This document shows, one piece after another, positions 8,568 to 18,404 of a stretch of 64,000 bases of DNA. This DNA comes from Leifsonia sp. C5G2. GTDB lineage: Bacteria; Actinomycetota; Actinomycetes; Actinomycetales; Microbacteriaceae. The stretch's first letter is position 1, and each line of letters starts with the position of its first letter. The notes below the pieces were generated by a model. That model made no database searches. It was not told the DNA's origin and saw only the letters and a list, made by a program, of their open reading frames with translations. The stretch lies in assembly GCF_013359685.1 (NCBI RefSeq), contig NZ_JABFMV010000005.1:186001-250000 (forward strand), given 5' to 3'. A program made the position numbers and the translations under genes.

Positions 8568-9500
8568 GTGGACACCGTCGCCTGGCTTCTCGATTCCGAC
8601 CCCGCGATCCGCTGGCAGATCCTCGCCGACCTGACCGACGCACCCCCGGAGGAGGTCTCCGCGGAGCGCGCGAAGGTGGCCACGGAGGGCTGGGGAGCCC
8701 GGGTTCTCACGGAACAGGGCGAGGACGGGCTGTGGGACGGCGGCACCTATCGTCCCGGGTGGATCCCGCCGGAGCGCGACGGGTTCGACGCGTGGAGCGC
8801 CACCCACTTCAGCCTGCAGCAGCTGGTCGACTTCGGCCTCGATCCGGAGAGCCCGCAGGCCCGGCGGGCGATCGACCGGGTCAGGGAGAATGTTCGCTGG
8901 GAGCATGCCGGCGAGCCGTACTTCGAGGGCGAGACGGAACCGTGCATCAACGGTGTCGCCCTGACCATCGCCTCCTACTTCGGCGAGGGCGGCGACACGA
9001 TTGCCGAGACGCTGGTCGGTTCACGCCTGAGCGACGGCGGCTGGAACTGCTGGGCCGAGTACGGCGCGAGGGTCTCGTCGTTCCACTCCACGATCTGCGC
9101 GGTGGAGGGTCTGCGCGACTGGCAGCGGGCCGGCGGCGACGACCCGCGCGTGACCGAGACGGTCGAGGCGGGGGAGGAGTACCTGCTGGAGCGCGGGCTG
9201 TTCCGGCGCCGTTCGGACGGGACCGTCGCCGACCCGCGGATGACGATGATCTCCTACCCTGTGCGCTGGTACCACGACGTGCTGCGCGGGCTGGAGCACT
9301 TCCGCAGGCAGGACCTGCGCGACCCGCGGCTCGCGCAGGCGGTCGAGCTGGTCCGCGGCAAGGCGGACGCCGACGGACGCTGGGTGCTGGAGAACCTCCA
9401 CGAGGGCTCTGTGCTCGTCGAGTTCGAGCTGGAGGGCTTCCCGAGCCAGTGGCTGACGCTGCGGGCGCTGCGCGTGCTTCGCTGGTGGGACGCAGCCTGA
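8568..9500 (+). CDS. Alpha/alpha-toroid protein (squalene cyclase / prenyltransferase-like)
   Basis: About 310 residues with repeating helical hairpins and conserved Trp/Gly clusters (DGLWDGGTY, SDGGWNCWAEYG, FHSTICAVEGL), the look of the prenyltransferase/squalene-oxidase repeat fold. Actinobacteria carry such proteins of unknown activity, and I see no DXDD cyclase motif, so a catalytic role is not established. I favour the GTG at 8568 because TACCGT lies 7 bases upstream (leaderless pattern). The GTG at 8559 would add three residues. It converges with the RibD-type gene, with one base between the stops. Confidence 0.75.
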   Translation: MDTVAWLLDSDPAIRWQILADLTDAPPEEVSAERAKVATEGWGARVLTEQGEDGLWDGGTYRPGWIPPERDGFDAWSATHFSLQQLVDFGLDPESPQARRAIDRVRENVRWEHAGEPYFEGETEPCINGVALTIASYFGEGGDTIAETLVGSRLSDGGWNCWAEYGARVSSFHSTICAVEGLRDWQRAGGDDPRVTETVEAGEEYLLERGLFRRRSDGTVADPRMTMISYPVRWYHDVLRGLEHFRRQDLRDPRLAQAVELVRGKADADGRWVLENLHEGSVLVEFELEGFPSQWLTLRALRVLRWWDAA

Positions 9501-9501
9501 C

Positions 9502-10056
9502 TCAGGAGCGCTTCACGGCGTAGTGCAGCGCGACGGTCCCGTTGCCGAACCGCCGCTCCTCGAGCAGGTCGAGCGCGAGGAACCGGCCGGGCGGAAGCGC
9601 GGGCGTCCCGCCGCCGACGGCGACCGGGACGAGGATCATCCACACCTCGTCGACGAGGCCCGCGTCGAACGCGGCCGCCGCCACCGTCGGGCCGCCGATC
9701 GACACATCCCGGTCGCTCGTCCGGAGAAGCTGGCGCACGAGGTCCGGGTCGAATCGGCCCTCCAGCCGGGTCCGCGGGGTCGTGACCTCGGCGAGGGAGG
9801 AGGAGAAGACGATCTTGTCGGCGTCGCGCCAGACCGCGGCGTAGTCGGCGATCAGCGGGTCGTCCTCCGGCATGTCCTGCCAGACGCGCATGGTCTCGTA
9901 CATGCGCCGGCCGTACAGGTACATGCCGATGCCGCGGTCGAGGTCGTTGGCGAACGCGTGCACCTCGCGGTCGGGATGCGCCCACTCGAACGAGCCGGAG
10001 GCGTCCACCGTGTAGCCGTCGACCGAGGCGATCGCCGAGAAGATGAGCCGAGCCAT
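9502..10056 (-). CDS. Dihydrofolate-reductase/RibD C-terminal domain family protein
   Basis: This 184-residue protein has the RibD_C/DHFR-like fold: N-terminal IFSAIASVDGY, a LYGRRMYETM segment, IVFSSSL, SIGGPTVAAAAF and a C-terminal VPVAVGGGTP loop. These are NADPH-dependent reductase-like proteins, and the stand-alone copies in actinobacteria mostly lack known substrates. The ATG follows TAGAGT by exactly 6 bases, which supports the start. It is monocistronic and convergent with the toroid protein. Confidence 0.88.
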   Translation of the reverse strand: MARLIFSAIASVDGYTVDASGSFEWAHPDREVHAFANDLDRGIGMYLYGRRMYETMRVWQDMPEDDPLIADYAAVWRDADKIVFSSSLAEVTTPRTRLEGRFDPDLVRQLLRTSDRDVSIGGPTVAAAAFDAGLVDEVWMILVPVAVGGGTPALPPGRFLALDLLEERRFGNGTVALHYAVKRS

Positions 10057-10062
10057 GCGCCG

Positions 10063-10068
10063 ACTCTA
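10063..10068 (-). promoter_or_regulatory. Predicted leaderless -10 box of the RibD-like gene
   Basis: TAGAGT on the minus strand followed by 6 bases and the ATG at 10056. The arrangement matches the other leaderless candidates in this window. Confidence 0.5.
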
Positions 10069-10104
10069 GAGGCCCGGCGCCCGCAGGGCCAGTGCCCGCC
10101 GCTG

Positions 10105-10365
10105 TCAGCCGAGCTGCGGCAGGAGCACCTTGAGTGCGTTCAGCTCGTCGCCGAACACCCAGGGGACCACGACGTCCAGCACCGCGGCGATGCCCAGCGT
10201 CAGCAGCACCGCACCGACCGCGATGAGCACGATGGCGACCAGCAGCTGCAGGTACGGGTTCCCGGTGACGGCGGCGAGCAGCCCCCGCGCTCGCCGCCGC
10301 ACCGTCGTCGAGGACGACGCTCCGAGCGTGGGTGCTGTCCGCAGTCCGTGGCCCAGTGTCGTCAT
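10105..10365 (-). CDS. Small membrane protein, unknown function
   Basis: This 86-residue protein has an Arg-rich N-terminal third (RRRARG near 24-29) and one long or two short hydrophobic segments (about 41-70). A good ribosome-binding site (AAGGGGGA) precedes the ATG. I do not recognise a family. It stands alone between the RibD-like gene and the MerR gene on the same strand. Confidence 0.6.
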   Translation of the reverse strand: MTTLGHGLRTAPTLGASSSTTVRRRARGLLAAVTGNPYLQLLVAIVLIAVGAVLLTLGIAAVLDVVVPWVFGDELNALKVLLPQLG

Positions 10366-10511
10366 CGGTGTCCCCCTTCGCGTCGATCTCCGGGGCCGAA
10401 TGCCCGAGCCGACACGTCGAGTCAACCGCGCGGCCCCCCCCTCGCGGCATCGACCGGAGGTCGTGGAGGGGTCATACCGGGGGATGATCCCGGGGCCGCC
10501 GAGGGGTGGAG

Positions 10512-10910
10512 TCAGACGGCGGCGACCGTGCAGCCGCACCCCTGCGCAGACTCCGGGATGCGGTCCTCAGCCCCCGCGAGACGGCTCGCGAGAAGTTCGC
10601 GGCGGCGCTCCAGCTGGGCGATCGCGGAATCGAGTTCGGCCAGGCCCTCTCGGTACGCATCGCGGGAGGCGGGGCACTCGTCGCTGTGCGCGTGCCCCGA
10701 CCCGAGGCAGTCTATGAAGGGGCGGGCCTTGCCCGGCGGGATGCCCGTCTCGGACAGCTGACGGATCTCCCGGACCGCTCGCAGGTGCTCGTCGTCGTAT
10801 TCGCGATAGCCGTTGGCGAGGCGGGCGGGGGAGACCAGCCCCAGCCGCTCGTAGTAACGCACCGCCTTGACCGTGACGCCCGCGCGTCCGGCCAGCTCGC
10901 TGATCCGCAT
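10512..10910 (-). CDS. MerR-family transcriptional regulator
   Basis: This 132-residue protein has the MerR winged helix at the N-terminus (ISELAGRAGVTVKAVRYYERLGLV), a short dimerisation helix and a Cys/His-bearing region: C68 and C79 with two His between them (DCLGSGHAHSDECP), then GCGC near the C-terminus. Metal-, thiol- or redox-sensing is suggested by these residues but not shown. The ATG has a GGGGAGGA ribosome-binding site. No obvious target gene is divergent from it, so it may be autoregulatory or act elsewhere. Confidence 0.88.
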   Translation of the reverse strand: MRISELAGRAGVTVKAVRYYERLGLVSPARLANGYREYDDEHLRAVREIRQLSETGIPPGKARPFIDCLGSGHAHSDECPASRDAYREGLAELDSAIAQLERRRELLASRLAGAEDRIPESAQGCGCTVAAV

Positions 10911-10973
10911 GGCTTCCTCCCCGCACAGCGTAAGCCCTGACCCGCGGGGGAGGGTCCAATGCCGCTCCCGGGT

Positions 10974-11423
10974 TCAGCCCGCGCGCACGTCGGCGCGCAC
11001 CGCCGCGCCGATGATCGCGTGCAGGCTCTCGCGCAGGCTCTCCAGCTCCGACACCGGCAGGCCCAGCCGTTCCACGATCCGCGGCGGGATGGTCTCGGCC
11101 TCCGCCCGCAGCGCCCGGCCGCTCGCGGTGAGCCGCACCTCGAGTGCCCGCTCGTCGGCGGCGCTCCGCCGGCGCTCGATGTACCCGGTCGCCTCCAGCC
11201 GCTTGAGCAGCGGCGAGAGCGTGGCGGGCTCGAGGGCCAGCGCCTCGCTGAGGTCCTTCACCGTGCGGGGTTCGCGCTCCCACAGCGCGAGCATCACGAG
11301 GTACTGCGGATGGGTCAGGCCGAGTGGTTCGAGCACCGGCCGGTAGAGCGCGATGACGCTCCGGGCTGCGACGGCGAGCCCGAAGCACACCTGGTTCTCG
11401 AGGGCGAGGAGGTCGTCCGGCAT
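10974..11423 (-). CDS. MarR-family regulator, OhrR-like organic-peroxide sensor
   Basis: This 149-residue protein strongly resembles OhrR: LENQVCF at 8-14 places Cys13 where OhrR has its single peroxide-sensing cysteine, followed by YRPVLEPLGLTHPQYLVM and a winged helix with LEATGYIERRR. In OhrR the cysteine is oxidised by organic hydroperoxides, releasing the operator. I choose the ATG at 11423 (usual OhrR length), which is 6 bases after TACAAT and has a palindrome over that -10 box. An ATG at 11456 would overlap the upstream gene. No ohr peroxidase gene is in view, so its target is unknown. Confidence 0.85.
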   Translation of the reverse strand: MPDDLLALENQVCFGLAVAARSVIALYRPVLEPLGLTHPQYLVMLALWEREPRTVKDLSEALALEPATLSPLLKRLEATGYIERRRSAADERALEVRLTASGRALRAEAETIPPRIVERLGLPVSELESLRESLHAIIGAAVRADVRAG

Positions 11424-11425
11424 CG

Positions 11426-11440
11426 GGCCATTGTATGGCC
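11426..11440 (-). promoter_or_regulatory. Predicted leaderless promoter and autoregulatory operator of the OhrR-like gene
   Basis: TACAAT (11430-11435, minus) is 6 bases before the ATG at 11423. It lies in the middle of a perfect inverted repeat, GGCCAT-N3-ATGGCC (11426-11440), so a dimeric regulator bound here would block its own start site. The operator is inferred from position and symmetry only. Confidence 0.5.
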
Positions 11441-11445
11441 GCGCC

Positions 11446-11688
11446 TCAGTACTCATCGGTGCGGCGCTCGACCCGCTCACCGGTGGCGGGGTCGATGGTC
11501 TCGCGGCGCACGGTCGTGCGCGGCCGGCGCCTGAGCGCGAAGGCCAGTGAGATGACGAACACGACGAGTCCGGCACCCATCAGGATGTAGCCGGTCAGCT
11601 TCAGGTCGATCCAGCTCACCTGCACCTGCAGCGCGAAGGCCAGGATGAGCCCGACCACGAAGATGAAGATGCCGCTGCCGATGCCCAT
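11446..11688 (-). CDS. DUF6458 family small membrane protein
   Basis: This 80-residue protein has two membrane helices (about 4-22 and 30-52) and a charged C-terminal tail (RRRPRTTVRRETI...). The start MGIGSGIFIFVVGLILAF is typical of DUF6458, a small actinobacterial membrane family of unknown function. AAGGAGAG precedes the ATG. Confidence 0.85.
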   Translation of the reverse strand: MGIGSGIFIFVVGLILAFALQVQVSWIDLKLTGYILMGAGLVVFVISLAFALRRRPRTTVRRETIDPATGERVERRTDEY

Positions 11689-11770
11689 GCGCCACTCTCC
11701 TTCGGGTTGGTGGGCCCAAGCTACTCCCCGGGCGGTCGTGTGCGCATCCCACCATCGGGCGGGAAGGCGC

Positions 11771-12586
11771 CTACTCCGCGCGCGAGAACTCGGAGGCGCG
11801 GGCGACCTGCTCCGGCGTCAGCGCGACGCCCGTGTAGCGCTCGAACTGGCGGGCCGCCTGCAGGGCGATGACCTCGGCGCCGGTGATGACGGCCGTGCCG
11901 GCATCCCGCGCGGCGCGGATCAGCGGCGTCTCGGACGGGAAGGCGACGACGTCGAACACCGTGGCGGCCCGCTCGATGAACGGCTCGCCGAAGGCCAGCG
12001 CGTCCTCCGCGTCGCCGCGCATCCCGAGCGGTGTGACGTTGACGATCACGTCGAACTCGGGCGCCGGCTCGTCGGCGACCCAGTCGTAGCCGTAGCGCTC
12101 GGCGAGGGCGGGGCCCGCCTCGGAGTTGCGGGCGAGCACGGTCAGGTCGTCGAAGCCGGCTCCGCGGAAGGCGGCGACGACGGCCTTCGCCATCCCGCCG
12201 GAGCCCCGCACCAGCACCCGCTGCGCCGGGTCGACCTCGTGCTCGGCGAGCAGCTGCGCGACCGCCTCGTAGTCAGTGTTCGAGGCGGTGAGGAAGCCGT
12301 CCTCGTTGACCACGGTGTTGACGGACTCGATAGCGACCGCCGACTGCTCCAGGTTGTCGACCAGGGGGATGATGGCCTCCTTGAACGGCATGGACACGGA
12401 GCAGCCGCGGATGCCGAGCGCGCGGATGCCGCGCACCGCGCCCTCCAGGTCGTCGGTCGTGAACGCCTTGTAGACGAAGTTGAGGCCGAGCTCGTCGTAC
12501 AGGAAGTTGTGGAACCGCGTGCCGATGTTGCTCGGGCGGCCGGCGAGGGAGATGCAGACCTGCATGTCCTTGTTCAGGATGGGCAT
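11771..12586 (-). CDS. Shikimate 5-dehydrogenase family protein
   Basis: This 271-residue protein has the shikimate dehydrogenase fold. The N-terminal substrate domain has the S-x-S-like start (ISLAGRPSNIG), the catalytic Lys in SMPFKEA, NTVV and NTDYEA (the N...D pair that binds shikimate). The C-terminal Rossmann domain has VRGSGGMAKAV in place of the usual G-x-G-G-A-x-R. The substitution suggests a specialised paralogue and not necessarily the main AroE. Family members reduce 3-dehydroshikimate with NADPH. It is monocistronic, with GATGAT 6 bases before the ATG. Confidence 0.85.
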   Translation of the reverse strand: MPILNKDMQVCISLAGRPSNIGTRFHNFLYDELGLNFVYKAFTTDDLEGAVRGIRALGIRGCSVSMPFKEAIIPLVDNLEQSAVAIESVNTVVNEDGFLTASNTDYEAVAQLLAEHEVDPAQRVLVRGSGGMAKAVVAAFRGAGFDDLTVLARNSEAGPALAERYGYDWVADEPAPEFDVIVNVTPLGMRGDAEDALAFGEPFIERAATVFDVVAFPSETPLIRAARDAGTAVITGAEVIALQAARQFERYTGVALTPEQVARASEFSRAE

Positions 12587-12619
12587 GCACCCATCATCCC
12601 AGGACTGCGGCGGCCGCGA

Positions 12620-13261
12620 TCAGCCCTCCGCGCCGGCGATCACGGTCCCGATCCCGAGCACCGAGAGCACGCCGGCCGAGATCCGCTCCAGCGCACGGGT
12701 GACCCGTGGGCGGCGCAGCCAGGCGATCATGCGGGATGCCAGCAGGGCGACCGCGACGAGGTACAGCATCCCGATCAGGCCGTCGATGGCGCCGAGCAGC
12801 ATCGTCTCGCCGAACCCGGCGTGCGCGGACACGAACTGCGGCACCACGGCGATGAAGAACAGCCCGACCTTCGGGTTGAGCATCGTCGAGAGGAGCCCGG
12901 CGAGCAGACTCGGCGCCGACCGGCGGCGCGCGACCTGCGCGGCCGTCGCGGCGGTCGGGTCGGCCGCGTGCGAGCTCTTCCGGCTGGCGAGGAACGCAGC
13001 GACGCCGAGGTAGATCAGGTACAGGCCGCCGGCGATCTTCACGATCCGGAACACCTCGGCGGACTGCTCGAGCAGAGCCGCCAGCCCGATCCCCACGAGC
13101 GCCGCCCAGACGAGCGACCCGATCGCCGTCCCCGCCGCCGCGGCGATTCCGTCGCGCGCCCGGCCCATGCTGTAGCGCAGCACGAGGAACGTGTCGGGCC
13201 CCGGGGTCAGGGCCAGTACCAGGCACAGCCCGGCGAACGCGAGCAGCGAGAGGACCGTCAT
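12620..13261 (-). CDS. LysE/RhtB family amino-acid exporter
   Basis: This 213-residue membrane protein has about six hydrophobic segments, the N-terminal signature ALTPGPDTFLVLRYSMGRARDG, and SMLNPK-type TMLNPKVGLFF in the middle. These features define the LysE/RhtB translocators, which export amino acids or derivatives such as homoserine lactones. The substrate cannot be assigned. The ATG lies 6 bases after TATGAT, one of the best -10 matches in the window. Confidence 0.92.
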   Translation of the reverse strand: MTVLSLLAFAGLCLVLALTPGPDTFLVLRYSMGRARDGIAAAAGTAIGSLVWAALVGIGLAALLEQSAEVFRIVKIAGGLYLIYLGVAAFLASRKSSHAADPTAATAAQVARRRSAPSLLAGLLSTMLNPKVGLFFIAVVPQFVSAHAGFGETMLLGAIDGLIGMLYLVAVALLASRMIAWLRRPRVTRALERISAGVLSVLGIGTVIAGAEG

Positions 13262-13267
13262 GCGTCG

Positions 13268-13273
13268 ATCATA
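13268..13273 (-). promoter_or_regulatory. Predicted leaderless -10 box of the LysE-type gene
   Basis: TATGAT (5 of 6 consensus bases) on the minus strand, then 6 bases, then the ATG at 13261. Confidence 0.55.
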
Positions 13274-13308
13274 GGGAGTATCGGCGTTCGGTCGGGAACG
13301 AGAAGGGT

Positions 13309-14036
13309 CTATAGTGTGAGGACACCCCCGGATGCTTCGGCTACCGGGTACGGGGCCCTACGGGCCCCTGTTTCGTTAACTCTCCACGTATCCGGGCGGC
13401 GCAGCACCCCATGGATCGGCGACCGAATTTCCTCAGGGAGCTGGTTCGCCATCAGCGCACCCCGCCTGATCTGCTTGATGAACGCAGGGTTTCGTTCGAG
13501 CAATCGGCTATTGGGGCGCTCGACAGGGCTGAGCAACGCCCACTTCTTCCCCAACTCTTCCGACAAGATCGCCAGCATCGTCGCGAAATCAGAGTCGTTG
13601 GATACCAGCACGAAGAGGTCTGCGTCGTCGCGACAGCCGTCGAAGATCATGTAGGACGCCAGGTTCACGTCCGAACCCTTTCTTCGGTCTTCCGCACCTT
13701 GACCTTGACTATTTCTCCTGACTCATCGAAAGAGATCGGTATAGCCGGCATCGCCCGCTTGTCGTTGCGGAATTGACCTTCATGGACGCTGACGCAGGCG
13801 TTGGTCAGAAGGGCGCGGATGTACGTCTGCTGCCGGATGGGCGCGCGGGGACCAGTTCCCTGGGCTGGTCGAACGAGGGCTGTGAAGTAGCGGACCCGCT
13901 TGATGCGGTGCGTCGGGATCAGTGCCTGCGCGAGCGCGTACAGATCCAGCCACTTCGCGTCGGGGTGGTGCTCGACTTTCTGGCGGTAGAGGTTGAAACC
14001 GTCGACGTAGACGTTTGCAGCCGGCTTCCCGGTCAC
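13309..14036 (-). pseudogene. NYN-domain (PIN-like) protein, interrupted by a frameshift
   Basis: Two overlapping frames together make one NYN-domain protein. The first (14036-13665, 123 residues) has VDGFNLY with the catalytic Asp, then WLDLYALAQALIP and IRQQTYIRALL, and ends prematurely after VRKTEERVRT. The second (13668-13309) resumes in the -1 frame with NLASYMIFDG and SNDSDFA, which carries further acidic active-site residues. Intact homologues read KTEEKGSDVNLAS here, so a single A appears lost from an A-run near 13679. Family members are RNA-processing PIN-like nucleases. The C-terminus also runs about 20 residues past the usual RRPxxW end. The region looks less GC-rich than its neighbours. 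A sequencing error is the main alternative. Confidence 0.75.
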
Positions 14037-14042
14037 CTGACG

Positions 14043-14048
14043 ATGGTA
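14043..14048 (-). promoter_or_regulatory. Predicted leaderless -10 box of the NYN gene
   Basis: TACCAT on the minus strand, then 6 bases, then the GTG at 14036. Confidence 0.45.
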
Positions 14049-14119
14049 GGACTCTCACTCTCCGGCAAGCGCCGATACCGGTCACCCTCGATCGCGGGGT
14101 GGACTGTTGCGTTCACAGC

Positions 14120-14148
14120 TTGACTCCAACAGGCGGATCGTTCACTCT
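14120..14148 (+). promoter_or_regulatory. Predicted promoter of the ROK regulator
   Basis: TTGACT (14120-14125, 5 of 6 -35 bases), a 17-base spacer, a weak CACTCT -10, and then 6 bases to the ATG at 14155. The strong -35 and exact spacing support it despite the poor -10. The transcript would be leaderless. Confidence 0.4.
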
Positions 14149-14154
14149 TATCGC

Positions 14155-15339
14155 ATGACCGCCACTCCGGGCCTGATCCCCCGTGGCGCTCGCAATCCCG
14201 GGTCGCAGGGCGCTCTCAGGCACTTGAACCAGGAGCGGCTCGTCGAGTACCTCCTGGCCAACGGCCCCTCCACCCAGGCTGAGCTGGCGCGCGGGACCGG
14301 CCTGTCCACCGCCACCGTGTCCAACATCGTCCGCGACATGGCGGCGAAGGGCGTCGTGGCGACCTCCCCGGTCACCTCCAGCGGCCGGCGCGCGCTGCTC
14401 GTGCAGCTCACCGACACCGGCGACATCGCCGTGGGCGTCGACTTCGGCCGCAGGCACGTGCGCATCGTGCTCGCCACCCTCGGCTACGACGTGCTCGCAG
14501 AGGAGCAGGTCGCGCTCGAACCCGGCTACGACGTTCTCGAGGCGGTGGCGCAGGCGTCGGGGCTGCTCGACCGCATGCTCGTCGACGGCGGCCACGACCG
14601 CCAGTCCGTGCTGGCCGTCGGGGTCGGCATCCCCGGACCCATCGACCGCCGCACCGGCACGGTGCTGCAGGGCGCCATCCTGCCGGAGTGGGTCGGGATC
14701 ACGCGGCGCGAGCTGGAGGACGCGTTCGGCTTCCCGGTGGTCGTCGACAACGACGCCAACCTCGGCGCCCTCGCCGAGGTGACCTGGGGCGCGAACCGCG
14801 GCGAGCGGAACCTGATCTTCGTCAAGATCGGCACGGGGATCGGCGCCGGCCTCATCCTGAACGGCCAGCCCTACTACGGCTTCCTCGGCATCACGGGCGA
14901 GCTCGGGCACACCCCGGTCGCCGAGCACGGCGTGATCTGCCGCTGCGGCAACCGCGGCTGCCTGGAGACGGTGGCATCCACGAGCGTGATGCTCGAGTCG
15001 CTCGGCCGCAGCGGTGCGACGACGACCTCCGACATCCTGCGCCGCGGCCTCGAGAAGGACCCTGCGGTGCTGCGGGTGGTCGGCGATGCGGGAACCGCGG
15101 TGGGGCAGGCGATCGGCAACATAGCGAACGTCATCAACCCGGAGCTCGTGCTGATCGGCGGTCCGCTGGTCGGCCTCGGCGACGCGCTGCTCGACCCGAT
15201 CCGGCACGGGATCCGGCAGAACGCCATCCCGATCATCGCCGGCACCACGACAGTCCGGGTGTCGTCGCTCGGCGACCGCGCGGAGTCGCTCGGGGCGGCC
15301 GCGATCGTCATCCAGGGCGCGCTCGCGGGCAACGACTGA
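14155..15339 (+). CDS. ROK-family transcriptional regulator
   Basis: This 394-residue protein has an N-terminal winged helix (about 20-85; STQAELARGTGLSTATVSNIV) and a ROK sugar-kinase-like domain (about 95-392). ATPase-type signatures are GVDFGRRHVRI, GVGIPGPID and VKIGTGIGAGLI, and the zinc motif GH...CRCGNRGCLE is complete. Regulators of this type (XylR/NagC-like) bind a sugar and repress sugar-uptake genes. It lies 119 bases upstream of a monosaccharide ABC transporter on the same strand, its probable target. I start at ATG 14155; an in-frame start at 14107 would lie above the likely promoter. Confidence 0.93.
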   Translation: MTATPGLIPRGARNPGSQGALRHLNQERLVEYLLANGPSTQAELARGTGLSTATVSNIVRDMAAKGVVATSPVTSSGRRALLVQLTDTGDIAVGVDFGRRHVRIVLATLGYDVLAEEQVALEPGYDVLEAVAQASGLLDRMLVDGGHDRQSVLAVGVGIPGPIDRRTGTVLQGAILPEWVGITRRELEDAFGFPVVVDNDANLGALAEVTWGANRGERNLIFVKIGTGIGAGLILNGQPYYGFLGITGELGHTPVAEHGVICRCGNRGCLETVASTSVMLESLGRSGATTTSDILRRGLEKDPAVLRVVGDAGTAVGQAIGNIANVINPELVLIGGPLVGLGDALLDPIRHGIRQNAIPIIAGTTTVRVSSLGDRAESLGAAAIVIQGALAGND

Positions 15340-15388
15340 GCAGCGGGCCAGCAGGAGAGCGCCGTTACCTCATCGTTGTCTTCACTAT

Positions 15389-15418
15389 TTGACGACAAGC
15401 CTGAACATAGCGTTTACT
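15389..15418 (+). promoter_or_regulatory. Predicted promoter of the sugar ABC transporter operon
   Basis: TTGACG (15389-15394) and TTTACT (15413-15418) are separated by 18 bases, upstream of an AAGGAG ribosome-binding site and the ATG at 15459. The TGTC...GACA half-sites around the -35 could be part of a ROK operator (weak). Confidence 0.45.
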
Positions 15419-15458
15419 ACTTAGGCACATCCATTCCGAGCCCGAACAAGGAGCGACG

Positions 15459-17006
<1,548 letters not shown>

Positions 17007-17008
17007 CC

Positions 17009-18361
17009 ATGAGCACTCAGATCGCTGAAAAGAAGAAGTCCGGCGGGATCCGGGACCTCGGCAAGATGTTCGGCGGCGGCCAGTCCTCCGGCCGCCAGTT
17101 CGGCATCCTCGGTGCCCTCGTGGTCATCGTGCTGCTGTTCGAGCTGCTCACCGGCGGCAAGACGCTCGACCCGGTGAACCTGATCAACCTCGTCAACCAG
17201 AACGTCTACGTCCTGGTGCTGGCGATCGGCATGGTCATGGTCATCATCGCCGGCCACATCGACCTGTCGGTCGGCTCGGTGGCGGCGGTCGTCGGCATCA
17301 TCGTCGCTCAGGCGATGAACCTGTGGAACCTGCCCTGGCCGCTCGCGATCGTGCTCGGTCTCGCGGTCGGCGCGGTCATCGGCGCCTGGCAGGGCTGGTG
17401 GGTCGCCTACGTCGGCGTCCCCGCCTTCATCGTGACGCTGGCCGGCATGCTGATCTTCCGCGGCCTCAACCAGCTCATCGGAAACGCGAACACCATCCCG
17501 GTGCCGGACGGCTTCACCTTCATCGGCGGCGGCTTCCTGCCCGAGTGGGGCCCGAGCACCGGCTACAACAACTCGACGCTGCTGCTCGGCCTGATCATCG
17601 CCGTCGTCATCGCGGTGCTCGAGGTCCGCACCCGCCGCAACCAGACCAAGATGGGCTCCGAGAAGGCGCCGCTCTGGGTGAGCGTGTTCAAGGTCGTCGT
17701 GCTCGACGCCGTCGTCATCTACTTCACGTTCCTGTTCGCGGGCGGCCGCGTCGGCACCTCGTTCCCGGTGTCGGGCATCATCCTCGGCGTCCTGATCATC
17801 CTGTACTCGTTCATCACGCGGAGCACGATCTTCGGCCGCCACATCTACGCGGTCGGCGGCAACTCGCACGCCGCGGAGCTGTCGGGCGTCAAGATCCGGC
17901 GCGTCAACTTCTTCGTCATGATGAACATGTCGGTGCTGGCGGCACTGGCCGGCATGATCGCCGTCGCCCGCTCGGTCTCCTCGGGACCGCAGGACGGCCT
18001 CGGCTGGGAGCTCGACGCCATCGCCGCCGTCTTCATCGGTGGTGCCGCGGTCTCCGGCGGTATCGGTACGGTCGCCGGCTCCATCGTCGGTGGTCTCGTC
18101 ATCGCGGTCCTGAACAACGGCCTGCAGCTGCTCGGCGTCACCTCCGACTGGGTCCAGATCATCAAGGGCCTCGTGCTGCTGATCGCCGTCGGCATCGACG
18201 TCTACTCGCACCGCCGCGGCGGCCCCTCGCTGATCGGCCGGCTCTTCGGCGGCCGTGGCCGCAACCAGCCGACTGGGGCGGACGCCGCGGGCGCCGAGCA
18301 GCCGGCCGTCGTGCCGACCGCCGACCCGGCCGAGGACTCCTCGCGGTCCCTCACCTCCTGA
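17009..18361 (+). CDS. Monosaccharide ABC transporter permease (XylH/GguB-like)
   Basis: This 450-residue membrane protein has about ten hydrophobic helices and the BPD_transp_2 signatures GHIDLSVGSVAA and FGRHIYAVGGNSHAAELSG. The N-terminal 30 residues are Lys/Gly-rich and cytoplasmic, and a 45-residue Ala/Pro tail follows the last helix. It forms the channel with the ATPase upstream and takes substrate from the lipoprotein encoded next. Gene order ATPase-permease-binding protein is less common than binding protein first. Confidence 0.94.
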   Translation: MSTQIAEKKKSGGIRDLGKMFGGGQSSGRQFGILGALVVIVLLFELLTGGKTLDPVNLINLVNQNVYVLVLAIGMVMVIIAGHIDLSVGSVAAVVGIIVAQAMNLWNLPWPLAIVLGLAVGAVIGAWQGWWVAYVGVPAFIVTLAGMLIFRGLNQLIGNANTIPVPDGFTFIGGGFLPEWGPSTGYNNSTLLLGLIIAVVIAVLEVRTRRNQTKMGSEKAPLWVSVFKVVVLDAVVIYFTFLFAGGRVGTSFPVSGIILGVLIILYSFITRSTIFGRHIYAVGGNSHAAELSGVKIRRVNFFVMMNMSVLAALAGMIAVARSVSSGPQDGLGWELDAIAAVFIGGAAVSGGIGTVAGSIVGGLVIAVLNNGLQLLGVTSDWVQIIKGLVLLIAVGIDVYSHRRGGPSLIGRLFGGRGRNQPTGADAAGAEQPAVVPTADPAEDSSRSLTS

Positions 18362-18404
18362 CTCAACATCCCCTGCACCATCCACAGAGAAGAAAGAGAA
18401 AAGA

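Noticed and set aside
13352-13368. GGGGCCC-TAC-GGGCCCC hairpin as a terminator
   Set aside because: It lies inside the second NYN fragment with no T-run. It may be a remnant of the terminator if the gene once stopped earlier, but this cannot be supported.
13660-13690. Programmed -1 frameshift in the NYN gene
   Set aside because: The A-run is short, no strong slippery heptamer or downstream pseudoknot is evident, and the family does not use frameshifting. A one-base loss is simpler.
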